NCBI GenBank assembly: GCA_036265915.1
Contig: DATAOC010000001.1
Location: 1 to 22,390, forward strand
Direction: 5' to 3'
Length of the DNA: 22,390 nucleotides
DNA from: AR12 sp036265915
GTDB taxonomy: Bacteria; Methylomirabilota; Methylomirabilia; Rokubacteriales; CSP1-6
Part shown: piece after piece, positions 1 to 7,479 of the stretch
Numbering within the stretch: position 1 is the stretch's first letter
How the letters are laid out: every line of letters begins with the position of its first letter
Position numbers and translations under genes: made by a program
The notes under the pieces: model-generated
Told to the model about the DNA's origin: nothing
The model's database searches: none
The model's input: only the letters and a program-made list of their open reading frames with translations

Positions 1-1
1 G

Positions 2-691
2 TGGAAGAACCACAAGAACGGCGCGCTGAACCCGCGCGCGCAGTTCCGCAAGGAAGTCCCGAAGGACACCATCGCGTGCTCGCCGCTGGTGGCCGGTGCG
101 CTCGGCATCTTCGACTGCTCCGGCGTCAGTGACGGCTCGGCCGCGGCGATCATCGTGCGCGCCGAGGACGCCCACCGCTACACCGACAAGCCGCTCTACG
201 TGAAGGCGCTGTCCTTCGTGGCCGGCCCTGCCGCGGGGCCGATCGATCCCGACTACGATTACACGACGTTCCAGGAAGTCGTCGCCTCCGCGACCGACGC
301 GTACGCGCAGGCGGGAATCAAGGATCCGCGCCAGGAGCTGGCGATGGCGGAAGTACACGACTGCTTCACCCCGACCGAGCTCGTGCTGATGGAAGACCTC
401 GGCTTCGCCTCCCGCGGCACTGCCTGGAAGGAGGTTCTCGCCGGCACCTTCGACCTCGAGGGCGAGCTGGCCGTGAACCCCGACGGCGGACTGAAGTCCT
501 TCGGGCATCCGATCGGCGCCTCCGGCCTGCGCATGCTGTTCGAGTGCTGGCTGCAGCTGCGGGGCGAGGCGGGCAAGCGCCAGATCGCCAGCGTGGCGCG
601 GGGGCGGAAGCTGGCGCTCACGCACAACCTCGGCGGCGCGCCGGGCGAGTGCGTGTCGTTCGTGAGCGTGGTCGGCTCGGAGAGGAGCTAG
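2..691 (+). CDS. Thiolase / acetyl-CoA acetyltransferase, SCP-x type (5'-truncated)
   Basis: This is the C-terminal part of a thiolase-fold enzyme that condenses or cleaves acyl-CoA thioesters. The reading frame is open to the first base of the window, so the 5' end (including the nucleophilic cysteine region) lies outside; about 229 residues are present. Visible family marks are EVHDCFT, typical of SCP2/SCP-x-type thiolases, followed by LKSFGHPIGASG, which carries the catalytic histidine, and a C-terminal HNLGGAPGE glycine-rich loop. In this subgroup the usual C-terminal catalytic CxG is not obvious. The stop codon lies one base before the next gene, so the two are probably co-transcribed. 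The substrate cannot be assigned; such thiolases often act with a DUF35/OB-fold partner, which may lie upstream of the window. Confidence 0.88.
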   Translation, partial: WKNHKNGALNPRAQFRKEVPKDTIACSPLVAGALGIFDCSGVSDGSAAAIIVRAEDAHRYTDKPLYVKALSFVAGPAAGPIDPDYDYTTFQEVVASATDAYAQAGIKDPRQELAMAEVHDCFTPTELVLMEDLGFASRGTAWKEVLAGTFDLEGELAVNPDGGLKSFGHPIGASGLRMLFECWLQLRGEAGKRQIASVARGRKLALTHNLGGAPGECVSFVSVVGSERS

Positions 692-692
692 C

Positions 693-1673
693 ATGCCGCG
701 GATCGTGTTTGCCCCGAAGTTTCCCAAGGCCCTGCACGACGTGCTGATGGAGATGAAGCCGGCCGGGTTCGATCTGGTGGCGACCGAGCCCTCGGGTCCG
801 GAGTTCTTCGCGGCGGTGAAGGGCGCCGACTACTTCATGGGCTTCGCGCGCAATCCGCTCGGCCCGGAGTTCTACGCAGCGGCGCCGAACATGAAGCTGG
901 TCCAGCTGATCAGCGCCGGCTACAACACGGTGGACCTCGAGGCGGCGCGCCGGGCGCGCGTGCCGGTGGCCAACAACGGCGGGGCCAACTCCGTGGCCGT
1001 CGCCGAGCACGCGGTGATGCTCATCCTGGCGTCGCTCAAGAAGCTGCACTGGCAGCACAACAACGTGACCGCGGGCAAGTGGCGGGTGGGCGATTTCGCC
1101 GAGACGCGGCTCTACGAGCTCGAGGGCAAGACGGTCGGGATCGTGGGGCTGGGCAACATCGGCAAGAAGGTGGCGCGGCGCCTGCGCGGCTTCGAGTGCA
1201 AGATCGTCTACTACGACATCGTGCGCTTGCCGGAGCACGAGGAAGACGCGCTCGGCGTGCGCTACGTGCTGTTCGACGAGCTGCTCAAGATCGCCGACGT
1301 GGTCACGCTGCACACGCCGCTCACCTCGCTCACCCAGAACCTCATGTCCGAGCCGCAGTTCAGCCTGATGAAGCCGACGGCCGTGCTGGTCAACACCTGT
1401 CGCGGCCCGGTGGTGGACGAGCGGGCGCTGCACAAGGCGCTCATCACGAAGCGCATCGCGGGGGCGGGTCTCGACGTGATGCACGACGAGCCGCCGTCCA
1501 AGGACAACCCGCTGCTCAACGTCGACAGCTGCACGATCACGCCGCACACGGCCGGACCCACCTGGGACAACTGGCCCAAGACCTTCCGCAACGCATTCGA
1601 CAACATCCTGCGCGTCCATGCCGGCCGCCCGCCGCTGTGGGTGGTGCCGGAGCTGCGCGACCTCGTGAAGTGA
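693..1673 (+). CDS. D-2-hydroxyacid dehydrogenase (NAD-dependent)
   Basis: A 326-residue cytoplasmic oxidoreductase of the D-isomer-specific 2-hydroxyacid dehydrogenase family, reducing a 2-keto acid to a D-2-hydroxy acid or the reverse. The Rossmann domain shows VGLGNIG (glycines 152, 154 and 157) and an acidic residue at the end of the next strand (D175), favouring NAD over NADP. The catalytic triad is present: R237 in NTCRG, E266 in HDEPP and H285 in TPHTA. The length is normal. The ATG at 693 is supported by a GGAGAGGAG stretch about 6 nt upstream and lies one base after the thiolase stop. Its TGA (1671-1673) overlaps a GTGA that may be the true start of the next gene. The specific substrate (glyoxylate, hydroxypyruvate, phosphoglycerate or other) is not determinable. 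Confidence 0.9.
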   Translation: MPRIVFAPKFPKALHDVLMEMKPAGFDLVATEPSGPEFFAAVKGADYFMGFARNPLGPEFYAAAPNMKLVQLISAGYNTVDLEAARRARVPVANNGGANSVAVAEHAVMLILASLKKLHWQHNNVTAGKWRVGDFAETRLYELEGKTVGIVGLGNIGKKVARRLRGFECKIVYYDIVRLPEHEEDALGVRYVLFDELLKIADVVTLHTPLTSLTQNLMSEPQFSLMKPTAVLVNTCRGPVVDERALHKALITKRIAGAGLDVMHDEPPSKDNPLLNVDSCTITPHTAGPTWDNWPKTFRNAFDNILRVHAGRPPLWVVPELRDLVK

Positions 1674-1754
1674 GCGGGAGCACGAGCCGCGGACGTCGCT
1701 GACGGTCTCACGACCGCGCATCTGGCCGACGCCTGCCTGCGGGCGCGGCTGCCC

Positions 1755-2378
1755 GTGCGCTGTGGGCCCGCCGGCCTCCGCGCTGCCGTGGCCGGCCTCC
1801 GCGCCAGCGGTCGCGTGCGTCCCGTGCAGCACGTGGGCAGCGTGGACGTCTTCCTCGAGGCGCTGGGCGACGCATCGCCGGGCGATGTGCTCGTCGTCGA
1901 CAACGCCGGGCGTCTCGACGAGGCGTGCGTGGGGGACCTCATCGCGCTCGAGGCCAAGGCGGCCGGCCTGGCCGGGATCGTCATCTGGGGACTTCACCGC
2001 GACAGCCGGGACATCACGGCCATCGGACTGCCGCTCTTCAGCCTCGGCAGCTTGCCGACCGGCCCGTTGCGCCTCAACGCGCGTACGCCCGACGCGCTCC
2101 GGGTTGCCGTCGTCGGCACGCACGCCGTGAGCGCGAGCGACTACGTCGTCGCCGATGACGATGGCGTCATCTTCCTGCCCGGCGACCGGCTCGCGGAGCT
2201 GCTCACACTCGCGCGCAGCATTCGCGACACCGAGGCGCGGCAGGCGCAGATCATCTCAGCCGGGACCAGCCTCCGCCGTCAGCTGCGGTTCGACGAGTAC
2301 CTGGCGCGTCGGCGCGCCGACGCGACGTACGACGTCCGCCGGCACCAGCGCGAGCTCGGCGGCGCCGTCGCGGCGTGA
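1755..2378 (+). CDS. RraA-like protein / 4-hydroxy-4-methyl-2-oxoglutarate aldolase family (start uncertain)
   Basis: A protein of the RraA/HMG-aldolase family, often annotated as demethylmenaquinone methyltransferase-like. The core shows the expected GD...A...G..G.V..G..RD arrangement (GDLIALEAKAAG, then GIVIWGLHRD), where the Arg-Asp pair contributes to pyruvate and metal binding; a later SLPTGPLRLN matches the family's following segment. The GTG at 1755 gives 207 residues but leaves out a conserved N-terminal helix: the same frame encodes LTTAHLADACLRARLP just upstream and is open back to the previous gene's TGA at 1671, with no ATG, GTG or TTG in it. A GTG at 1670 overlapping that TGA would be a natural coupled start but lies one frame off. 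The enzyme is probably a carbon-carbon lyase acting on a keto acid; the family also contains RNase E inhibitors, which are less likely here. Confidence 0.75.
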   Translation: MRCGPAGLRAAVAGLRASGRVRPVQHVGSVDVFLEALGDASPGDVLVVDNAGRLDEACVGDLIALEAKAAGLAGIVIWGLHRDSRDITAIGLPLFSLGSLPTGPLRLNARTPDALRVAVVGTHAVSASDYVVADDDGVIFLPGDRLAELLTLARSIRDTEARQAQIISAGTSLRRQLRFDEYLARRRADATYDVRRHQRELGGAVAA

Positions 2379-2386
2379 CGCGCGGC

Positions 2387-2920
2387 TCACTGCGGCGCGA
2401 CGGGGGTGGCACCGACCAGGGTCCGGGCCAGATCGATCTCACCGAAGTGGGTGAAGCCGTGGGTGACGCCCACGGAGGCGAGCACGCGCGCCAGCGGCAT
2501 CTCGCCGACGAATTTCATCGCGACCACGCGATCGAGCTCGGTGGGCGTCAGCGCCTTTAGATAGTCGTCGGTGCTGGCCCAGACCTTCTTCACGTACTCG
2601 GTGAAGAGCGGGACGTCCTTGATGCGGAGCGCCTGCGCTTCCTCCGTGGTCATGCCGGTGCCCTGCGCGACCGGCGGAAGCCCCAGCTTGTCGGCGTAAC
2701 CGCCCTCCAGCCACACCGTCGGCCGGCGGTTTTGCAGCACGAAGCGGACGACGTTGTCCTCGGTGCGCACGTAGTGCCACACGTTCCAGGCGATCGTGTT
2801 CGCCTTCGGGTGCCCGGCCGGAACAGCGTGTAGCTGCTGGGGCGTCAGGCCCTTCAGGCTGCCGTCGAGCGCCTCGTGCAGCCGCTTCAGGTCGATGGTG
2901 AGCGATTCGAGCAGGGTCAT
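2387..2920 (-). CDS. DinB-family putative metalloenzyme
   Basis: A 177-residue four-helix-bundle protein of the DinB/YfiT-like superfamily. The three histidines expected for the metal site are visible: H49 in WNVWHYVRTEDN and the HxxxH pair H154/H158 in THGFTHFGEID. Members include thiol-dependent S-transferases (bacillithiol or mycothiol type) and many of unknown function; the sequence does not say which. The ATG at 2920 is preceded on the minus strand by GAGGAGACGAGG, a good ribosome-binding site. It is a single-gene unit, convergent with the RraA-like gene (8 bp apart) and divergent from the cyclase-family gene (55 bp apart). Confidence 0.82.
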   Translation of the reverse strand: MTLLESLTIDLKRLHEALDGSLKGLTPQQLHAVPAGHPKANTIAWNVWHYVRTEDNVVRFVLQNRRPTVWLEGGYADKLGLPPVAQGTGMTTEEAQALRIKDVPLFTEYVKKVWASTDDYLKALTPTELDRVVAMKFVGEMPLARVLASVGVTHGFTHFGEIDLARTLVGATPVAPQ

Positions 2921-2963
2921 CCTCGTCTCCTCTCGGGCGCGGGCCCGGCGTCCCAGAATCGCA

Positions 2964-2969
2964 TAAACT
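2964..2969 (+). promoter_or_regulatory. Putative -10 element for a leaderless transcript (cyclase-family gene)
   Basis: TAAACT lies in the 55-bp divergent spacer and ends 6 nt before ATG 2976. This spacing puts the predicted transcription start at or next to the start codon, and the gene lacks a Shine-Dalgarno. I see no convincing -35 hexamer. Confidence 0.4.
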
Positions 2970-2975
2970 CACGCC

Positions 2976-3752
2976 ATGGCCAGGACCATCGTCGATCTGT
3001 CGATGCCGCTCGAGAACGACGTGCTCTCGGACCCGCCGGGCTACGGTCCGAAGATCGAATACCTCCGTCACAAGGAGACGGCAAAGGACGTGGCGCGCTT
3101 CTTTCCGGGTCTCAAGGAGGAGCAGCTGCCCGACGGCGAAGGATGGGCGGTGGAGTGGATTCGCCTCATGACTCACAACGGCACGCATCTGGACGCGCCC
3201 TATCACTTCGCGTCGACGATGAACAAGGGTGAGCGCGCGATCGCCATCGACGAGGTCCCCCTCGAGTGGTGCTTTCAGCCCGGTGTGAAGCTCGACTTCC
3301 GCAGCCTGCCCGACGGTTACGTCGTCACCGCCCGCGATGTCGAGGCCGAGCTCGAGCGCATCGGCCACGTGCTGCGGCCGCTCGAGATCGTCGTCGTCAA
3401 CACGCGCGCCGGCGCCGCGTACGGCCAGCCCGACTACGTCGCGGCCGGGGCCGGGATGGGACGCGCGGCCACGCTCTATCTGCTGGAGCGCGGCATTCGC
3501 GTCACCGGCACCGATGCCTGGTCGTGGGACGCGCCCTTCGTGCACACGAAGGCGAAGTTCGAGGCCAGCGGTGACGCGTCGCTGATCTGGGAGGGTCACA
3601 AGGCCGGACGGGACATCGGCTACTGCCATCTGGAGAAGCTGCACAACCTGGAGGCGCTGCCGTCGGCCGGCTTCACCATCGCGTGCTTCCCGGTGAAGAT
3701 TCGCGGCGCCTCGGCGGGCTGGACCCGCGCCGTCGCGCTCGTGGATCGGTGA
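2976..3752 (+). CDS. Cyclase-family metal-dependent hydrolase (kynurenine-formamidase-like)
   Basis: A 258-residue member of the PF04199 cyclase/KynB fold, hydrolysing an amide, ester or lactone with a bound divalent metal. The signature HxGTHxDxPxH is complete as H67-N-G-T-H71-L-D73-A-P-Y-H77. The protein starts IVDLSMPLENDV, the usual N-terminal strand of the family. It is longer than KynB (about 210 residues), matching the larger subgroup common in environmental bacteria whose substrates are mostly unknown. There is no Shine-Dalgarno before ATG 2976; a TAAACT hexamer ends 6 nt before it, so the transcript may be leaderless. It heads a three-gene unit with the DUF3303 and nitroreductase genes. 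Confidence 0.88.
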   Translation: MARTIVDLSMPLENDVLSDPPGYGPKIEYLRHKETAKDVARFFPGLKEEQLPDGEGWAVEWIRLMTHNGTHLDAPYHFASTMNKGERAIAIDEVPLEWCFQPGVKLDFRSLPDGYVVTARDVEAELERIGHVLRPLEIVVVNTRAGAAYGQPDYVAAGAGMGRAATLYLLERGIRVTGTDAWSWDAPFVHTKAKFEASGDASLIWEGHKAGRDIGYCHLEKLHNLEALPSAGFTIACFPVKIRGASAGWTRAVALVDR

Positions 3753-3759
3753 GCCGCGC

Positions 3760-4032
3760 ATGCTGTTCATGTGCATCGAGACGTTCAGGAATCAGGACGC
3801 GAAGGCGGTCTACCGGCGGTTCCGCGACAAGGGCCGCCAGATGCCCGACGGGCTCAGCTACGTCGGCTCCTGGGTCAGCGCGGACCTGGATCGCTGCTAT
3901 CAGCTGATGCAGTGCGAGGACGTCACGCTGCTGCAGCGCTGGGTCGTGCAGTGGTCGGATCTTGCGCACTTCGAGATCGTGCCGGTGGTGCCGGGGAAGG
4001 ACGTGGCCGCGGCGCTGGCGTCGGCGCTGTAG
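3760..4032 (+). CDS. DUF3303 domain-containing small protein
   Basis: A 90-residue protein matching the DUF3303 family (PF11746) over its full length: MLFMCIETF at the N-terminus, GRQMPDGLSYVGSWV in the middle, then DRCYQLMQCEDVTLLQRW and a C-terminal VPVV. The fold is thought to be a ferredoxin-like alpha/beta barrel domain of the kind found in small dimeric monooxygenases and stress proteins, but no function is established. ATG 3760 sits 7 bp after the preceding stop with a GGTGAG stretch upstream, and the next gene starts 10 bp after its own stop, so it is probably translated as part of the same operon. No signal peptide or membrane segment is visible. Confidence 0.83.
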   Translation: MLFMCIETFRNQDAKAVYRRFRDKGRQMPDGLSYVGSWVSADLDRCYQLMQCEDVTLLQRWVVQWSDLAHFEIVPVVPGKDVAAALASAL

Positions 4033-4042
4033 GGAGACGCTG

Positions 4043-4552
4043 ATGGACGTGATGCAGGCGATCCGTACCGTGCTCGCCGTCCGGGACTATCAGGACAAGC
4101 CCATCCCGGCCGACGTCGTCCGGGCCATCGTGGAGGCGGCACGACTCACGGGCAGTGCGATGAACGCACAGCCGTGGCACTTCGTCGTGGTGGAGGACCG
4201 CGAGACGTTGCGCCGTCTCGGCGCCGCCGCCACGTCGGGCCCCTACGTCGCCGATGCGCCGCTCGCGATCGTCGTGGCCGTCGACAAGGGGCGCTTCTCC
4301 GTCTCGGACGGCAGCCGCGCGATCCAGGCGATGGTGCTCGCGGCGTGGGAGCACGGCGTCGGCTCCAACTGGGTCGGCTTCGTCGGCGGCCTCACGGACG
4401 TCAACGGCATCCTGGGAATTCCGGCGAGCCTCGACGTGCTCGCCGTCGTCCCCTTCGGCTATCCCGCCCGACGTCTGGGCAAGGGGCGCAAGCAGCGCAA
4501 GCCGCTCGCCCAGGTCGCGCACCGCGGACGGTACGGCCAGCCGTTCGCCTGA
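4043..4552 (+). CDS. Nitroreductase-family FMN oxidoreductase
   Basis: A compact 169-residue nitroreductase-fold protein that would use FMN and NAD(P)H to reduce nitro groups, quinones, enones or similar acceptors. The N-terminal AIRTVLAVRDYQDKPI corresponds to the phosphate-binding Arg segment, SAMNAQPWHFVVV matches the conserved N-x-Q-P-W flavin-contacting strand, and the C-terminal VVPFGYPA matches the family's conserved end. ATG 4043 is chosen over an upstream in-frame start because AGGGAGA lies directly upstream and the family begins at this point. It closes the plus-strand unit with the cyclase and DUF3303 genes; its stop is only 3 bp from the convergent hydrolase stop. Confidence 0.87.
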   Translation: MDVMQAIRTVLAVRDYQDKPIPADVVRAIVEAARLTGSAMNAQPWHFVVVEDRETLRRLGAAATSGPYVADAPLAIVVAVDKGRFSVSDGSRAIQAMVLAAWEHGVGSNWVGFVGGLTDVNGILGIPASLDVLAVVPFGYPARRLGKGRKQRKPLAQVAHRGRYGQPFA

Positions 4553-4555
4553 GGT

Positions 4556-6493
4556 CTACGCCCAGGCGTCCCACATGCGGGCGGCGAAGCCCGCTGACGT
4601 CTCCACGTCCTCCTCGAGCAGGTAACCGTCCTTGACGAGCGCGCGCGCCGCGTCCCGCACGCGCGCAAGGTAGTCCTGCCGCGATCGGTAGCGCTCGGCG
4701 ATCGACAGCCGCGGGTCGCCGGCCGCCTCGCGATCCTGACCGGTCCGCGCGAACGGCAGCGTGGCGCCGGCGAACACGAGGAGCTGGCGGTCGCCGCCGA
4801 TGTCGGGATGGCGCAGGTTCCAGCCCGTGTGCGTCGCCACCGGCACGGCCAGCTCCGGCAGCACGATCCCGGCGATCTCGTTGCCATCGGCGTTGACCGC
4901 GGACACGCGCGTGCCGTACGCCCGACCCACGCGCGGTGGTGTCGTGCTCACCGTGCGCATCTCGGCGTCGGCGCCGAAGTCGACGCGACGTGGCCGTGCA
5001 TGGCGCCGCGGATAGCGCGCGGCCGGAATCGCGTCGAACGTTTTGGCGAGCGACTCGGGATCCACCGCGGTGCCGTCGGCCAGCCGGGGGTGGCGACTCG
5101 GCGGCGGCGGCGCGCCTTCGGTGACCCAGCGGTCCAGGTTCAGCAGACACGCGCGCAGCAGGCGACCGTAGTTGACCACGCCACGCAGGTGCCGCGAGCG
5201 CTCGGACCAGCCGTGCGGGTCGGCGGCGGCGGTCTGCGTGTCCGTCGGCGGCCACACGCCGAGGCCGTGCTCGGTGCCGGCGAAGTGGTAGACGCGTACG
5301 CTCGGGCCGTGCTCGACGTCGCGCGCACCGTCCGGATCGGTGTGGATCAGTGAGGCGTCGCCGCGGTGGTACTCGGCGGCGGTGTTCGTGTAGAAGACCT
5401 TGACGCGCCCGCGCGGCTCTACCTGGAACGGCTCCAGGTGACACATGGCCCACGGCCGGTCCTTGGAGTTCTGGCCGAAGCGCTGGTTGAACTCGCCCCG
5501 CATGCCGCCGGCGACGTTGGCGAGGATGCCGTCGAACGCCTCGCGGCCGGACTCGTCGGTGTTCAGGTCGTAGTGCAGCAGAGTCCGGAGCAGGCGGCCC
5601 GTCTGCGAGCGCCCGTAGGCGTAGGCCCAGCGCAGCGCACCGGAGGCCGGATGGCCAGCGGCGCGGTCACCGTGCTTGAGCCACGCGGCACAGTCGCGCA
5701 ACGCCGCCATGCCGAGGCCCATCACCGGCGCGCCGACGGCCGTGTACGCCACGTGATAGAGCCGGCCCCTGGCGAAGCCGCCCTCGAGCCAGACGTGCGT
5801 CGGATCTGCCACGACGCGGCCGCCGTCGGCGTGAGCGAAGCGCCAGCGGTCGCGCGCGATCACCTCGGGCTCGTCGTCAGGCATGTCGCGCACGGTGAGG
5901 ACGGCATCCCGCTCGTCGAGGTCGGCGGCCCGGTACGGCTGATGGCCGCGATCGGAGAGCAGGAAGTGCGCGACGTCCTCGGGCGCCTGGCACTGCACGT
6001 ACACGCGGCCGCGCAGCGGCGCGCCGTGCGCCTGCGCGTCCACGCCGTAGAGGCGGAGGAGGCCGGGCAGATCGGGGAGGTCGCCCTGCCAGCCGCAGGA
6101 GGCGACGACCCAGCCGCGGCGCATGAGGAACCCGTCGCCGACATCGATCGGCGGGTGCGGGTCCGACCCGGGGCCGAACACCGGCCGCGTCGCATGATTG
6201 AAGTTCGGGACGCTCACCGTGTTGCCGCGATTCACCACGTCGACGAGGACGCGGCCGCTGCACCGCGTGCGGTCCACAGGAAGCAGCAGCGAGAGATCGG
6301 CGGCGAACTCGACGCGGCCGGACGCGTTCGTCGGCGCCAGCGCGATGTCGGTGATGCCGCGGTTGGCGGCGTGCGCGGGATCGACCGCGAAGCGGAGCCG
6401 GCCCCGGAGCTCCTCGTAGGGACCGGCGTCGCCGAAGGGGGCGCCGGCCGCGAGCGGACGGTGCAGCGTGACGTCGAAGGCGATGGCGGACAT
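4556..6493 (-). CDS. PF20091-type alpha/beta hydrolase domain protein
   Basis: A 645-residue hydrolase of the large 'alpha/beta hydrolase domain' family (PF20091-like). The nucleophile motif is AYGRSQTG with S296 in GxSxTG. Other family blocks are the N-terminal VDVVNRG, the aromatic RRGWVVASCGWQGD, GQNSKDRPWA and the C-terminal WNLRHPDIGG. No signal peptide is visible, so it is probably cytoplasmic. ATG 6493 starts at the family's usual N-terminus, 2 nt after the stop of the epoxide-hydrolase-like gene, making this the last gene of the seven-gene unit. Substrates of the family are mostly unknown; an ester or lactone hydrolase is a reasonable inference. Longer in-frame starts upstream would overlap the preceding gene and are unlikely. 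Confidence 0.82.
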   Translation of the reverse strand: MSAIAFDVTLHRPLAAGAPFGDAGPYEELRGRLRFAVDPAHAANRGITDIALAPTNASGRVEFAADLSLLLPVDRTRCSGRVLVDVVNRGNTVSVPNFNHATRPVFGPGSDPHPPIDVGDGFLMRRGWVVASCGWQGDLPDLPGLLRLYGVDAQAHGAPLRGRVYVQCQAPEDVAHFLLSDRGHQPYRAADLDERDAVLTVRDMPDDEPEVIARDRWRFAHADGGRVVADPTHVWLEGGFARGRLYHVAYTAVGAPVMGLGMAALRDCAAWLKHGDRAAGHPASGALRWAYAYGRSQTGRLLRTLLHYDLNTDESGREAFDGILANVAGGMRGEFNQRFGQNSKDRPWAMCHLEPFQVEPRGRVKVFYTNTAAEYHRGDASLIHTDPDGARDVEHGPSVRVYHFAGTEHGLGVWPPTDTQTAAADPHGWSERSRHLRGVVNYGRLLRACLLNLDRWVTEGAPPPPSRHPRLADGTAVDPESLAKTFDAIPAARYPRRHARPRRVDFGADAEMRTVSTTPPRVGRAYGTRVSAVNADGNEIAGIVLPELAVPVATHTGWNLRHPDIGGDRQLLVFAGATLPFARTGQDREAAGDPRLSIAERYRSRQDYLARVRDAARALVKDGYLLEEDVETSAGFAARMWDAWA

Positions 6494-6495
6494 GG

Positions 6496-7479
6496 TTATC
6501 GGACCGTGTCGAGGAACTGCAGCATGGCGGTGTTCACCTCGCGGGGACGTTCCTGCTGCGTCCAGTGGCCGCAGCCGGGGAGCATGATCGTCTGGCGCAG
6601 CTCGGGGACGAACTGCTTGAGCGCGGGGAGCAGCTGATCCATGCCGCGGAACGTCAGCACGAGATCGCGATCGCCCGCGATGTAGAGCGCGGGCACGGTG
6701 ACCCTGGCGCCCGCCCACGGCGCCATGAGCTCCCAGTTGCGATCGATGTTGCGATACCAGTTGAGCCCACCGCGGAAGCCGGAGTGCCTGAACTCGCCGG
6801 CGTAGAAGTCGATGTCCGCCTCCGTGAGCCAGGCCGGCAGCGTGGTCGGTGTCTCGGCGCCGGCCAGCAACCCGCCGCGCCGCGGCACCATGCCCGTCTT
6901 CCCCGAGCCGGCGGTGTGAGCGGACGGCTGAGCGTCGCCCGAGCCCCAGTACGCAAGGCGGCGGATCGTCTCGCGCGGATCGCGCTCGAGCTCGGCCTCG
7001 GCGACGCCCGGCTCCTGGAAATAGAGCTGATAGAAGACCGCGTCGTCGGTGCGCGGCATCATCGCGGTCGGGCGTGACGTTCCGCGCGGCCGGAACGGCA
7101 CGCTCAGCGCGATGACCGCGCGGAACCGGTCGGGACGCAGCAGTGCCGCGTGCCAGGCCACCGGCGCACCCCAGTCATGGCCGGCCACCACCGCGCTCGG
7201 CGCGCCGAGCGCGTCGAGCAGCCCGACGAGATCACCGATCAGGTGGAAGAGCGTGTACTGATCGACCGCCTCCGGCTTGTCGGTCTTGCCGTAGCCGCGC
7301 TGGTCCGGCGCGACCGCATGGTAGCCCGCGTCCGCGAGGGCGACGAGCTGATGGCGCCACGAGTACCACGACTCGGGGAAGCCGTGGCAGAGCAGGACCA
7401 GCGGCCCCTCGCCCGCCTCGGCGACGTGCATGCGGATGCCGTTGGTGTCCACGGTGCGGTGGCGGATCTCGGACGCCAT
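6496..7479 (-). CDS. Epoxide-hydrolase-type alpha/beta hydrolase
   Basis: A 327-residue alpha/beta hydrolase resembling soluble epoxide hydrolases, which open epoxides to diols through an aspartyl ester. The oxyanion-hole motif HGFPESWYSWRHQ starts at H32, the nucleophile is D102 in AGHDWGA (an Asp, not Ser, which separates epoxide hydrolases and dehalogenases from esterases), RGYGKTDKP follows strand 4, the cap tyrosine is in NWYRN, and the base is H305 in GCGHWTQQERP. A haloacetate dehalogenase is the main alternative, but two cap tyrosines (YFQEPG and NWYRN) favour epoxide hydrolase. ATG 7479 overlaps the upstream enolase-superfamily stop by one nucleotide (TGATG), implying coupled translation. 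Confidence 0.87.
   Translation of the reverse strand: MASEIRHRTVDTNGIRMHVAEAGEGPLVLLCHGFPESWYSWRHQLVALADAGYHAVAPDQRGYGKTDKPEAVDQYTLFHLIGDLVGLLDALGAPSAVVAGHDWGAPVAWHAALLRPDRFRAVIALSVPFRPRGTSRPTAMMPRTDDAVFYQLYFQEPGVAEAELERDPRETIRRLAYWGSGDAQPSAHTAGSGKTGMVPRRGGLLAGAETPTTLPAWLTEADIDFYAGEFRHSGFRGGLNWYRNIDRNWELMAPWAGARVTVPALYIAGDRDLVLTFRGMDQLLPALKQFVPELRQTIMLPGCGHWTQQERPREVNTAMLQFLDTVR

Noticed and set aside
4556..6718. A 720-residue version of the PF20091-type hydrolase starting far upstream.
   Set aside because: The extra residues run out of frame through the end of the epoxide-hydrolase gene and have no family match. ATG 6493 agrees with the family N-terminus.
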